A DNA stretch of 64,000 nucleotides from Clostridiaceae bacterium (GTDB taxonomy: Bacteria > Bacillota > Clostridia > Peptostreptococcales > Tindalliaceae), in assembly GCA_024635995.1 (NCBI GenBank), contig JAGXHW010000024.1, positions 27,124 through 91,123 of the forward strand, given 5' to 3'. Positions 35,666 to 44,869 of this stretch are shown piece by piece (position 1 is the first letter of the stretch; each line of letters starts with the position of its first letter). The notes under the pieces were generated by a model that was not told the DNA's origin, did not search any database, and was given only the letters and a program-made list of their open reading frames with translations. The position numbers were made by a program, and so were the translations under genes.

Positions 35666-38600
35666 ATGAATGATAAAGTTAGTAAAGCAATAGAGACAAT
35701 GAAACGGGGGTATATCCTTGACCCTAATCGTATTTTGGCAGATTACCGTAAAGAAACAGCCGAAATCAGAGGCTATCACGGTCGTGAATTGTTAGAATTG
35801 CTTCAAAACGCAGTAGATGAACTTGGCTGCACAGAAAACCGCTCTGTCTATATCTCTCAAAATGACGGCTTACTAATGATATGCAACAACGGAAATGTGT
35901 TTACATACGATGGCTTTATCTCATTAATGTATTCAAACCTGAGTCCGAAGCACAATAAAGCTGAATACATTGGTAACAAGGGTACGGGATTTCGTTCTAT
36001 TCTCAACTGGGCGGAAAGCGTTCGAATTTACAGTGGAGATTTATCCGTTGAGTTTTCCAATTTATATGCCACCGAGATGTTGGCTGAACTCATGACCAAC
36101 GATACAGTTAACGCATTTTGTCAAGAGCATGATGATGTTCGTCTTGCAACACTTGTGGCACCAAGAGTCATCAAAAAACTACCAGGTAAAAATTACGACA
36201 CTGTGATTGAAGTTAATCTCAAAAACGGTATTGTTGACGGAGTTATCAGTCAATTAAAGCAACTAAATGCTAAAACACTTCTTTTCCTTGAAAATCTAGA
36301 ACACTTGACTGTTGAAATTGAGGGAGATCTTTTTACTTATCGTAAATTTGTGAGTGACACGGGGAGTGGTATTTCTAAAATAAAAATTGTAGCTGCCGAA
36401 AACAGTGAAATTTCTGAATCCGAAGAATGGTTGGTTATATCCCGCGAAAGTCATTTTGGAAAGCAAAAGTATGGACTGATGATTGCATATAAACCTGATA
36501 TGTCCATCAAGCCTAGTGTACTGTATAGCTATTTTAAGACTAAGGTACAGTTTCCAGTCCCGGCGCTTGTTCATGCGACGTTTGACCTGAATGCAGACAG
36601 AAACCATCTCGCCGAAACAGAAGCAAATAAACACATACTAAAGGCAATTTGCGATACACTCGTTGAATTGGCTTTGCTGACTGCTGCAGAGAATGTTAAT
36701 TACGCTCCGCTTAGTTTACTTTCGACAATCGGGGAATTTCCATTTGAACTAAGTTGGGATGAATTTTCAATTCGGGAATATTACTTTGACGCCATAGCCG
36801 CAAACCGTGTTCTCCCCACCGTCAATAGCACATACATCTCATTTGATGAAGAACCACGGTTTTATGATACAACAATTGCTGGTTATTTAGCTGGAGATGT
36901 GTTTGGGAGCCTTATGCCGTGCACAGACAATACAGCGGTAAGTAGTATGTTGAACGCGATTGCAAAACATAAAAGCGTTTCACTGAGATACAAGTACTCA
37001 GAAATCACTAATGGGATAAATATCTTACTACCTATGCTCACTGTTAAGGAAAGAGCTGCGCTGTGGCTTATTTTTATTAAGGAATACGGAAATGAGATTA
37101 CCCAAGTAAACAGGCCAAGTTTCGCTTTGGATGCAGTCGGTAATCCAGTCATTGTCAACCAGCAAGTATTCTTACCTACAGAGGGTATGGCTTTTCCTTT
37201 CCCTCCCGATTTCACAAAAATTGTTTTTTTAAACAGAGAGCTCTTTACAGCTTTGCGCGAATTACGTGGCAAGGAAGGAACACTAAGAAGTTTGGCCAAT
37301 GAATTGTCTAAATTTGATGTTAGGGAATATAATCTTACAAACATCATTAATGTTGTTATTTCACGACTCCGTAACCGAGAACATCAAGCTAGCAAGAAAA
37401 CTCGTGGCTGTTATGAAGAAACCATTGAATGGTTATGGAAATTATGGAACGCTAACGTGTTAAAAAATGAGATGACCGCAATCTCTGCTGTACCATTAAT
37501 AAACCGGAATGGAACCGTAAAAAATGCATCAGACTTATATTGGGGCCGTGAATTTAGCAATGAAATTACCGAAGAATTGTTTGACGGTATGGATGACTAT
37601 TTTGTCGCACTTCCTCGGAGAATCGCATTGTCCGAGATATCAAAGCCGCAGTATGTTCAATTTTTATCTGCATTAGGTGTTTCTCGTTATCCGAGGAAAA
37701 AGAATGTTCAGCTGCGCCCTGTACCGCAAGAGTATAAAGAGCTCATATATTCAAGTATAAAGAAATACCCTCTGATTGCAGAAGACAACCGCTACCAAAA
37801 TATACAGGAGTTCCGCAACGCCCATTTTACTTATGCTTCAGTAATTACAGTTGAGCGAATTGAAGAAATTCTCGATAAGGCAAGCACAAAAAGTGTTATT
37901 TCATGGATAAGAAATGATGAAGATCTACGGCAAATATTAACTGATTACGAGCCTAGTTCAAGCAAAGGCTATGTCAGTAACAACTATCAGCAAAAGTACA
38001 GAGTAGTAAGCGGAGAACAATTAGCCTCATATATCCGCTTTGTTTTTGCAACAAGCAATTGGATAGAAGTTGACGGCAAAAGATACTCACCGAGACAGTG
38101 CATATTTGCTAATAAGGTTAGAACCCTATTTGCTCCTCTCGTTGTTTCACCTGATTTAGATTTGTTTATAGAAAATCAGAACCGCAAAATCGCTGAAACG
38201 TCAGCGGTCCAAGACATTTTAGAACGAGTTGGTGCTGCTGCTGAGTACTCTGAATTGGAAATGGATACGTTTTACTCGTTGTTATTAAAGCTACCTGAAG
38301 TGGATATAGATGGCGATATTAGCAAAGCACTTTATACTTCAGTTCTGAAATCGGGCGGGTTGAGAAAATATGATGCAGAAAACCTTGTTTACAAACAGTT
38401 TTTGCAGATTGGGAAGGTGTATTGTAAATCCTCGAAATCATTTGAGACAATAAAATCAGTTTGTTACCTAACCGAAAAAACCGTTAGCAGAGAAATATTG
38501 AAGGATTTCAATCTGATTGCTATCCCTAGTAGACAAAATCAGGATAACATTAAGCGTTATTTTGGGGTGCTTCCTCTAAAAATCAAGGGTTCAGTAGTTG

Positions 38601-40246
38601 GTGAGCCAATTATTCATCCAGATAGCATTTCTTTTGAGCAAGACTTTAACGATTTTATTTGCTATGCCTTCTGCTCGCGTGTTGATATAGCAAAACAAAG
38701 TGAAATATCTACTGTTAAGGCTTTGCGGGTTCGCTTATGTACTCATATTAATGCGGACTACGGTAAGGGGGAGGTTGTATTAGGAGAGAATTCATACATC
38801 AGGGGAAAAAACTGCGTTTATGTTCAAGCCCCTATTAGTGCTCACAATTTGAAACAACTGAAGAGTAATGTGGATTTCAGCTCAGCTATTGCCGAACTTT
38901 TTATGAGTGCCATTGATATTCAGGATGACACTCTTTATGGTTATGTTCGGTCTTTATACGATAAGGAGCCACATAACAGGAATGCTATGATACTACATGA
39001 TTTTGACGATTTAGGAGTTCTAGAACGATCGCGTGATACCCTTAACAGAATACAATCCGAAAAAGAAATGTTTATTTCCGCCTGCATACTTATCGGTGGT
39101 GATGCAATAATAGACCAAATAAGCGGTGATATTGACAAAATCAATTTCAGTGATTTTCCCTCTATGGATAATGCAGATGCCGTTATCAATATTTTAAAAT
39201 TGCTTAGTGTCGATGTAGAAGACTTTAACAAAAAATCAGAAATCATAATTGATTTGCGTCAGTATTATAGTAACGTGTTACGCTCCCTAATTATTGAGAA
39301 TGAGGAGAAGTATAAAAATGGATTATTTGCATCGCTTAAAAACGAATTATCAAATAAAAAAAGGACTTTTTTAAAGCAGTATCAATGGTTCAGGGGATTT
39401 CAGTTTGATCCGATGAATAGCGTTCGATATGATTGCTCGGCCGAGTTTGAACGCATGTTTGGTGCAATTATCAAAGCCGAATCTAATTACGTTGCGAATC
39501 TTGAATGGAAAACTAATAAAGATCTATTTATCCAGGATAAAGATGTGGAAATAATAAATGATATGCTCGTAGACTCCGAGTATGAAAGCCTCCTTTACTT
39601 CGGTATTTTCGATGAACTAAACGAAGCCTATAACCGTAGGAAGGATGATATTGATGTAGCTCAAAAGCGAGAGGATACTATTTTAAAGGCTCGAACAGCG
39701 TCGAGCATACCGATTATTTCTGTCGCTTCTGTTGCCCCAACAAATGGAAGGAGCGGCAATAATACGACATCAAACCATACTGGAAGCCGTATGGCTGGAA
39801 TGAAGCGTGAGCGGAACATTTCGGATTGGGGAGCTTTTGCTGAGAGGCTTGTATATGAGCAAATGAGGTCAAATTATAATAATGTCGTCTGGGTTTCAGA
39901 AAATGCCAAAAAGGAAGGAGTAAATCCGGACGGCATCGGTGGCTTGGGCTACGACCTTAAATATACAAACGCAAATGGTAAGACAGTATATGTTGAAATC
40001 AAGTCAACCGTCGGTTCAAATGTTACATTCATTATTACAGAAAACGAACTTAACTTTGCAGAAGAGCACTCAGACCAGTATGAAGTAATTCTCGTAACAT
40101 CTGTGTTGAACCATGAAGAACGCAAAATCTATCAGCTTTCTAACCTGTTTACCTATGCTGACGGCGAAGACCGTTTTTGCAATTCAAAGTTCCGTATTTC
40201 GGGAGATAACTACACCGTTCGTTGCCAGATTTCACACTCCAATTAG
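35666..40246 (+). CDS. Giant GHKL (Hsp90/sacsin-like) ATPase with C-terminal DUF3883
   Basis: The 1526-residue protein starts with a GHKL ATP-binding domain: GRELLELLQNAVDELG (N-box, E44, N48, D51), LLMICNNGNVFTYDGF (G1-like) and EYIGNKGTGFRSILNW (G2, about residues 102-117). About 1250 residues without clear domains follow. A short Ser/Asn/Gly linker (about 1360-1380) then leads to a C-terminal DUF3883 domain, SDWGAFAERLVYEQM...GLGYDLKYTN...KTVYVEIKST (about 1390-1500), with the D...E-x-K arrangement of PD-(D/E)xK nucleases. Sacsin-like GHKL-DUF3883 proteins are common in defence islands. GGAGG lies before the ATG, 90 bp after the Argonaute gene, so co-expression is likely. Confidence 0.85.
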   Translation: MNDKVSKAIETMKRGYILDPNRILADYRKETAEIRGYHGRELLELLQNAVDELGCTENRSVYISQNDGLLMICNNGNVFTYDGFISLMYSNLSPKHNKAEYIGNKGTGFRSILNWAESVRIYSGDLSVEFSNLYATEMLAELMTNDTVNAFCQEHDDVRLATLVAPRVIKKLPGKNYDTVIEVNLKNGIVDGVISQLKQLNAKTLLFLENLEHLTVEIEGDLFTYRKFVSDTGSGISKIKIVAAENSEISESEEWLVISRESHFGKQKYGLMIAYKPDMSIKPSVLYSYFKTKVQFPVPALVHATFDLNADRNHLAETEANKHILKAICDTLVELALLTAAENVNYAPLSLLSTIGEFPFELSWDEFSIREYYFDAIAANRVLPTVNSTYISFDEEPRFYDTTIAGYLAGDVFGSLMPCTDNTAVSSMLNAIAKHKSVSLRYKYSEITNGINILLPMLTVKERAALWLIFIKEYGNEITQVNRPSFALDAVGNPVIVNQQVFLPTEGMAFPFPPDFTKIVFLNRELFTALRELRGKEGTLRSLANELSKFDVREYNLTNIINVVISRLRNREHQASKKTRGCYEETIEWLWKLWNANVLKNEMTAISAVPLINRNGTVKNASDLYWGREFSNEITEELFDGMDDYFVALPRRIALSEISKPQYVQFLSALGVSRYPRKKNVQLRPVPQEYKELIYSSIKKYPLIAEDNRYQNIQEFRNAHFTYASVITVERIEEILDKASTKSVISWIRNDEDLRQILTDYEPSSSKGYVSNNYQQKYRVVSGEQLASYIRFVFATSNWIEVDGKRYSPRQCIFANKVRTLFAPLVVSPDLDLFIENQNRKIAETSAVQDILERVGAAAEYSELEMDTFYSLLLKLPEVDIDGDISKALYTSVLKSGGLRKYDAENLVYKQFLQIGKVYCKSSKSFETIKSVCYLTEKTVSREILKDFNLIAIPSRQNQDNIKRYFGVLPLKIKGSVVGEPIIHPDSISFEQDFNDFICYAFCSRVDIAKQSEISTVKALRVRLCTHINADYGKGEVVLGENSYIRGKNCVYVQAPISAHNLKQLKSNVDFSSAIAELFMSAIDIQDDTLYGYVRSLYDKEPHNRNAMILHDFDDLGVLERSRDTLNRIQSEKEMFISACILIGGDAIIDQISGDIDKINFSDFPSMDNADAVINILKLLSVDVEDFNKKSEIIIDLRQYYSNVLRSLIIENEEKYKNGLFASLKNELSNKKRTFLKQYQWFRGFQFDPMNSVRYDCSAEFERMFGAIIKAESNYVANLEWKTNKDLFIQDKDVEIINDMLVDSEYESLLYFGIFDELNEAYNRRKDDIDVAQKREDTILKARTASSIPIISVASVAPTNGRSGNNTTSNHTGSRMAGMKRERNISDWGAFAERLVYEQMRSNYNNVVWVSENAKKEGVNPDGIGGLGYDLKYTNANGKTVYVEIKSTVGSNVTFIITENELNFAEEHSDQYEVILVTSVLNHEERKIYQLSNLFTYADGEDRFCNSKFRISGDNYTVRCQISHSN

Positions 40247-40433
40247 CAAGAGTATATTAATGGATATCAACCAATAAACGTCGACATACTCCCACGAACG
40301 GACAAAACCATCACAGGAGTTGATACGTCCTTAAAGTGGAATTCAGTGATAGATGTATAGAGGACAACTACAGCTTTGATTCCAATGAAATTACATATCT
40401 TTTATGGAAGAACGAAAGGTGGAGTGTGTTCAA

Positions 40434-41429
40434 ATGGATGAGATACTTTATGTTATGTCTGATGACATGGAAATAGTTACTAGCGATGATTATTGTAACA
40501 GTGTTGAAGAGCATTTTTATTCTTTACCAGAAGTTGCAAAACCATTGCTTAAAAACGCAAATGTTGCATTGTACAAGATTGAAAAGATGCTTTATTCTGC
40601 GCCTGCAATAATTCAGGCAATTAAAGCAAGCATACCAGAGGAAACATTACAAGCTGTTTTGTCTGATGAGCAGAAATCAATGATAGTAAATGATGCCTTA
40701 AAATTGATGACCAAGAAAGATGGGTCTTTGATGGCAAACCTTGTGAATCCCAAAACCAAAAAAATAGTTTCCACTATTACTCTCAAGAATGCAAAGGTGA
40801 CACCAGAAATATCCCTTGCTATGACGAATTACGCAACTCAAATGCAAATGGCACAGATAGCAGAAAAAATCCAACTTTTACAGATTGCTGTTGAAGAAGT
40901 GCGTCAAGGTCAAGAGTTTGACAGACTGGCTTCAGCCTATAGTTGTCAGCAGAAATTATTGCAGGCTATGACAATCAAAAATACTGAAATTAAAACAATG
41001 GCTTTATTGAGAATCGCCTATGATGCTGAAGATAGCAGAAATCTTTTGATGCAAAGTCAGAATGCTAATGTATCTTTTATAAAGAATCAACCAGAATCTA
41101 CCTGGGGAAAATTTATATCTGGTGATACACCAGAAAAAGTAAATTCAAGAATGAATGAAATTCGTGAAAGTCTATGTGCAGTTAACATGGTTTCTTTGGC
41201 AGAGGCGATGGCTTACCTCGAATTGGGAGAAAGCGAGGCTGCACAGCAAAGTCTTCAATACTACGCAGGGTATATTCAAAAGACTTATCTTAAACCCAAG
41301 GGCTTAGTGGAAAGATTGGACTTAATTGATCCATCACCAGAAAATTATTGGTCGAAGACATTGCCGGAAATTGATAAGAAAATAAAAGCGTTACCTTACA
41401 ATGATGAACAAATATTGTTAGGAGGCTGA
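40434..41429 (+). CDS. Hypothetical helical protein, first gene of a four-gene operon
   Basis: The 331-residue soluble protein is largely alpha-helical. It holds PAIIQAIKASIPEETLQAVL, a segment MANLVNPKTKKIVSTITLKN that looks like a beta hairpin, and a long helix AQIAEKIQLLQIAVEEVRQG (about residues 142-161) likely to form a coiled coil. I do not recognise the family; similar proteins appear in toxin/effector-like loci of Firmicutes. AAGGTGGAG at 40416-40424 is spaced 9 bp from the ATG at 40434, which I prefer to the ATG at 40404. Four genes follow each other closely here (spacings 4, 68 and 33 bp). Confidence 0.65.
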   Translation: MDEILYVMSDDMEIVTSDDYCNSVEEHFYSLPEVAKPLLKNANVALYKIEKMLYSAPAIIQAIKASIPEETLQAVLSDEQKSMIVNDALKLMTKKDGSLMANLVNPKTKKIVSTITLKNAKVTPEISLAMTNYATQMQMAQIAEKIQLLQIAVEEVRQGQEFDRLASAYSCQQKLLQAMTIKNTEIKTMALLRIAYDAEDSRNLLMQSQNANVSFIKNQPESTWGKFISGDTPEKVNSRMNEIRESLCAVNMVSLAEAMAYLELGESEAAQQSLQYYAGYIQKTYLKPKGLVERLDLIDPSPENYWSKTLPEIDKKIKALPYNDEQILLGG

Positions 41430-41433
41430 TTTG

Positions 41434-41625
41434 ATGAAGAATAAGAAATGCAAGAATAAGAAATGTCAGAGACCACTCCCAGAAGAATATAAACATAGAT
41501 ACTGTGAAAATTGTAGAAATGAACAGATTAAACAATTTAAGGATGCAATGAAAGCAGTTGCAGGCGTAGCAATTCTAGTTGTGCTCACAGTATTAACGAG
41601 AGGAAAAATTAAACCTAAAGGGTAA
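41434..41625 (+). CDS. Small zinc-ribbon membrane protein
   Basis: The 63-residue protein has a four-Cys zinc ribbon (CKNKKCQRPLP ... YCENC) in its first 30 residues and one membrane helix (VAGVAILVVLTVLT) near the C-terminus. The ribosome binding site GGAGG is formed by the last codons of the preceding gene, 8 bp before the ATG at 41434, so expression is coupled. A helper or membrane anchor for its neighbours is plausible. Confidence 0.65.
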   Translation: MKNKKCKNKKCQRPLPEEYKHRYCENCRNEQIKQFKDAMKAVAGVAILVVLTVLTRGKIKPKG

Positions 41626-41693
41626 GCATTGTTGTGTTTAAAGTCACTGCAGGTTACATAGGGATGTGCCTATGTAAGAAGGGAGACGTTAAC

Positions 41694-42431
41694 ATGATTG
41701 GACCGATTATTTTCATTTTGATTCTTGCTTTTATTGTTTATTTAGCTATTGCAGTTAGAAAGAAGGATGGGAATGAGACTTATAGCAACAAGGTTGAATA
41801 TGGTGATAGCTTTAATAATGAGACAGACGAAACTCCCAAAAAGAAGATTAAACTACCCTACCGGGTATCAGACAGCGTTTTGACAGATGCAGAAAAATCA
41901 TTTTACCATGCATTAAAGCTTTTTTTGAAAGATCGTGCAGTTGTGTGTCCTAAAATTGGACTAAAAGATTTATTTTTCATTTCCAAAGAAGCTGGTAATG
42001 ACTATATGAAATATTTTGGCAAGATAGCCCAAAAACATGTAGATTTTTTGCTGTGCGACCCTTTGACCATGAAACCATTGTGTGCCATTGAACTGGATGA
42101 TTTCAGTCATACAAGTAAGAAGAGTTTTGAGCGTGATCAGTTTATTGGAAAATTGTATAAAGATGCCGGTCTTGAACTGATTCGCGTGTCTTCAAAGTCA
42201 GGATACACAGCCAATGAAATTGAAATGGCACTGATGGGAGTGTTTGATAAAAGAGAAACAGTCGAACCGGACAAAGTAGATACAAAGGAGCATGATCAAA
42301 CCCCGATTTGTCCGAAGTGTAATATTCCTATGGTTATGAGAACGGCATCAAAAGGAAAATATGAGGGAAAAGTATTCTGGGGCTGTCCAAATTTTCCTAA
42401 ATGTAGGGAAACCGTTAGTAGTGGTACATAA
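41694..42431 (+). CDS. Membrane-anchored DUF2726 protein with topoisomerase-type zinc finger
   Basis: The 245-residue protein has an N-terminal membrane helix (MIGPIIFILILAFIVYLAIA). A DUF2726 domain follows (about residues 55-180: LTDAEKSFYHAL ... HVDFLLCDP ... CAIELDDFSH ... GLELIRV). DUF2726 is related to restriction-endonuclease-like folds; the D-x-L...E-L-D-D pattern fits its acidic site. The C-terminus is a four-Cys zinc finger of the topoisomerase I type (CPKCNIPMVMRTA ... FWGCPNFPKCRET), which binds nucleic acid. AAGGGAG lies 8 bp before the ATG. A membrane-tethered nuclease is a reasonable guess. Confidence 0.78.
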   Translation: MIGPIIFILILAFIVYLAIAVRKKDGNETYSNKVEYGDSFNNETDETPKKKIKLPYRVSDSVLTDAEKSFYHALKLFLKDRAVVCPKIGLKDLFFISKEAGNDYMKYFGKIAQKHVDFLLCDPLTMKPLCAIELDDFSHTSKKSFERDQFIGKLYKDAGLELIRVSSKSGYTANEIEMALMGVFDKRETVEPDKVDTKEHDQTPICPKCNIPMVMRTASKGKYEGKVFWGCPNFPKCRETVSSGT

Positions 42432-42464
42432 ATAAGATAAAATATAATTAAGGGAGGAAATAAA

Positions 42465-42836
42465 ATGGCAGAAACAGGAGCAATATTGGCATGGACTTTA
42501 GTATCTGAGTGTGAAATACCCAAGGATGTAAATGAATTGTTGGTGGTAGGCGAAGAAGCCATTGCAGCGTATAAAACAATGCGAGACAGTGCCATCTTTA
42601 CAAACAAGAGGCTCATTGTGAGAGATGCCCAGGGTTTAACGGGTAAAAAAGTGGAAATTTATTCATTACCCTATTCATCAATAAACATGTGGTCAACAGA
42701 AAATGCAGGTTCTTTTCTTGATTTCAATGCAGAAGTAGAATTGTGGACACGTGCAGGTCATATAAAAGTAAATCTGAAGAAGGGCGTGGACGTTCGACGA
42801 TTTGATAAATTAATCGCGGAAGCTCTTCTAAAATAA
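42465..42836 (+). CDS. Bacterial PH-domain protein
   Basis: The 123-residue protein is a single bacterial pleckstrin-homology domain (bPH type): GEEAIAAYKTMRDSAIFTNKR then LIVRDAQGLTGKKVEIYSLP, followed by YSSINMWSTENAG. Such domains bind lipids or proteins, and stand-alone copies are widespread. GGGAGG precedes the ATG. It is the last gene of the unknown four-gene operon. Confidence 0.82.
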   Translation: MAETGAILAWTLVSECEIPKDVNELLVVGEEAIAAYKTMRDSAIFTNKRLIVRDAQGLTGKKVEIYSLPYSSINMWSTENAGSFLDFNAEVELWTRAGHIKVNLKKGVDVRRFDKLIAEALLK

Positions 42837-42974
42837 AGTTATATTATGAATGTATTGCCAATAAGGGTGTTCCTAGTGACTAAATGATAGACATGATGAA
42901 ATACTGTTCTTTGTATTTGATAATATGACGGATTACGTTGGCGTTCTACAAATGGTTATGAATGGAGGTACACC

Positions 42975-43610
42975 ATGGTAGATCTAATAGATCAGTTTGT
43001 TGAAGATATTAGTAATGAAAAACCAATTGAAAACACAGTCAATCCCTATGCGGATAATTGGGAATATAGTAAATATGCACGCCATAATTTTAAAATATAT
43101 TTAACAAACATATCGATGAATAATTCTAAAGTGTTATTTCTTGGAGAAGCACCAGGCTATAAAGGTTGCAGATTGTCCGGCATTCCATTTACATCAGAAA
43201 GGATACTCGTTTCAGAGAGTTCAAATCTAATCGTTGGTAATAAGTTTGACTATAGAGTTCGAAATGCTGAGAAGCCGCAGACGGAAAGGTCAGCAACTAT
43301 CATTTGGAATGGATTGGAACAATACGATATTTACCCACTGATGTGGAATGCATTCCCATTCCACCCATATAAACCGGGCAATTTAGAATCTAATAGAACA
43401 CCCAAAAAAGAAGAATTATTGATAGGAGAAAAATACATAAGAAGGTTAATGGATATTTTTGAAACAAAAAAGGTCTATGCGATTGGAAATATTGCGTATT
43501 CGACTTTGGGTAAGCTTAAACTTGGAGTGAGTGTTGATAAGATAAGACATCCTTCAATGGGTGGAAAGAAACAATTTCTAGAAGGCCTCGAGATGATAAA
43601 GAAGGTATAG
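42975..43610 (+). CDS. Uracil-DNA glycosylase-superfamily protein
   Basis: The 211-residue protein has the UDG-superfamily signature LFLGEAPGYKGCRLSGIPFT (residues 54-73; catalytic-loop pattern GEAPG), the base-pocket segment WNAFPFHPY near residue 125, and the C-terminal loop IRHPSMGGKKQF (about 191-202), where the His corresponds to the conserved HPS. It should remove uracil or a related damaged or modified base. It is not the classic family 1 enzyme. GGAGG lies before the ATG. It is followed by a DEDD exonuclease and a second glycosylase gene, a compact DNA-processing group inside the defence island. Confidence 0.82.
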   Translation: MVDLIDQFVEDISNEKPIENTVNPYADNWEYSKYARHNFKIYLTNISMNNSKVLFLGEAPGYKGCRLSGIPFTSERILVSESSNLIVGNKFDYRVRNAEKPQTERSATIIWNGLEQYDIYPLMWNAFPFHPYKPGNLESNRTPKKEELLIGEKYIRRLMDIFETKKVYAIGNIAYSTLGKLKLGVSVDKIRHPSMGGKKQFLEGLEMIKKV

Positions 43611-43681
43611 CAAAATCAAACCTCGTCAGATTTTGGTAGAGTTATATAAAACGATACTCCTCAGAGTGGAGGTGAACCATC

Positions 43682-44299
43682 ATATCCATAAAATTTGTAG
43701 CCATTGATTTCGAAACAGCAAACACAAGAAGAAACAGTGCCTGCTCTTTGGGCATGATTCAATATGAGGACGGTACGTATACTAGAAAAAGTTGGCTCAT
43801 TAAACCTGAACCCTTTGAATTTCATCCCTTCAACATACAGATTCATGGCATCACGCCACAGATGGTTGGAAATGCACCCACTTTTGATGAAGTGTGGTAT
43901 GAGATCAGCGATGTTCTGGAATCTAATATCGTCGTGGCTCACAACGCTGCCTTTGACATGAGTGTTATTCGGTATTCTCTGGATCAATATAAGCTCAGAT
44001 ACCCATCGATTGATTACCTATGCACCCTTAAGCTGGTTCAGAAAGTAATGCCTGAACTGATGAACCACAAGCTTCCCACCGTGGCACGTCATATAGGGTT
44101 TGATTTTAAGCATCACGATGCCCTGGAAGATGCCCATGCTGCCGCCGAAGTATTAATTAAGCTTCTTGACAGCCATGGGCAGGGTTGCATTGAGTCCCTT
44201 GCGAAAGGCTATGGCGTGTGTTTTGGTAAAATCCATTCCAATGGTTATCGGCCTTGCAGTTCATCACGTTCTTATTCGAAGCCTTTTGACTGCATGTAA
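43682..44299 (+). CDS. DEDD (DnaQ-like) 3'-5' exonuclease with apparent ATA start
   Basis: The 205-residue protein has ExoI VAIDFETANTRRNSAC (DxE), ExoII VVAHNAAFDMSVI and ExoIII HDALEDAHAAAEV (HxxxxD), so the DEDDh site is complete. It should degrade DNA 3' to 5'. No ATG, GTG or TTG lies upstream of the DFE motif in frame: the previous in-frame codon set begins after a TGA at 43674-43676. The first standard start (TTG 43748) would remove the catalytic motif. GGAGGTG (43668-43674) is spaced 7 bp from ATA at 43682, where family proteins have Met. I therefore place a non-canonical start there. Residues about 175-205 are a Ser/Gly-rich tail. Confidence 0.78.
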   Translation: MSIKFVAIDFETANTRRNSACSLGMIQYEDGTYTRKSWLIKPEPFEFHPFNIQIHGITPQMVGNAPTFDEVWYEISDVLESNIVVAHNAAFDMSVIRYSLDQYKLRYPSIDYLCTLKLVQKVMPELMNHKLPTVARHIGFDFKHHDALEDAHAAAEVLIKLLDSHGQGCIESLAKGYGVCFGKIHSNGYRPCSSSRSYSKPFDCM

Positions 44300-44318
44300 G
44301 CCTCTGGAGGTGATAACC

Positions 44319-44816
44319 ATAAAGACAAAATCATCCTTTGCGCCTGTTTCGGATAACCATACGGCTATCCTGATTTTAGGTTCTTTGCCAGGAGATAGAT
44401 CAATTGAACTGGGTGAGTATTACGGCCACCCAAGGAACAGATTTTGGAAAATAATTTCTTCAATTACAAATAGTCCTCTTCCACTTTCATATTCGGATAA
44501 AAAGCAGATGCTTCTTGATAATAGAATTGGCGTATGGGATGTTGCTCATAGTGCGCAACGAAATCGTAGCCTGGACACAGCCATTAAAGAAGAAGTGCCT
44601 AATGATGTTGAAGGTTTTATCGAGAAACATAAACACTTGAAAATAATTGCGTTTAATGGTGCTAAATCTGAAAAATTGTATGATAAGTATTTTAGCAGAA
44701 GAAGCGGCATAAAGTATCTTTCTTTACCAAGTTCAAGTCCTGCAAATGCCAGATATAATGTTGAATCACTTTGTGAAACATGGAGGCATGGGTTCAGTGG
44801 GGACGGAGGTTCATAG
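44319..44816 (+). CDS. Hypoxanthine/uracil-DNA glycosylase (UDG family 6-like), apparent ATA start
   Basis: The 165-residue protein shows AILILGSLPGDRSIELGEYY then GHPRNRFWKI (residues about 14-43), the signature of DNA-deoxyinosine (hypoxanthine) glycosylases, and LPSSSPANARY (about 136-146), the family's C-terminal loop. It should excise deaminated bases. The expected N-terminus (M)KTKSSFAPVSDN begins at ATA 44319, spaced 6 bp from GGAGGTG (44306-44312). The GTG inside that Shine-Dalgarno sequence is in frame but would have no ribosome binding site of its own. The gene starts 20 bp after the exonuclease gene and ends beside a RhuM gene. Confidence 0.8.
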   Translation: MKTKSSFAPVSDNHTAILILGSLPGDRSIELGEYYGHPRNRFWKIISSITNSPLPLSYSDKKQMLLDNRIGVWDVAHSAQRNRSLDTAIKEEVPNDVEGFIEKHKHLKIIAFNGAKSEKLYDKYFSRRSGIKYLSLPSSSPANARYNVESLCETWRHGFSGDGGS

Positions 44817-44869
44817 CATCAAGAATGATTAATCATTCGAAACATTACTCGAAATCTGGGAGGAACGAC

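Noticed and set aside
44306..44321. GTG inside GGAGGTG as the normal start of the family 6-like glycosylase gene
   Set aside because: It would leave no Shine-Dalgarno sequence upstream and adds residues not expected in the family; however, it cannot be fully excluded and is mentioned in the feature.
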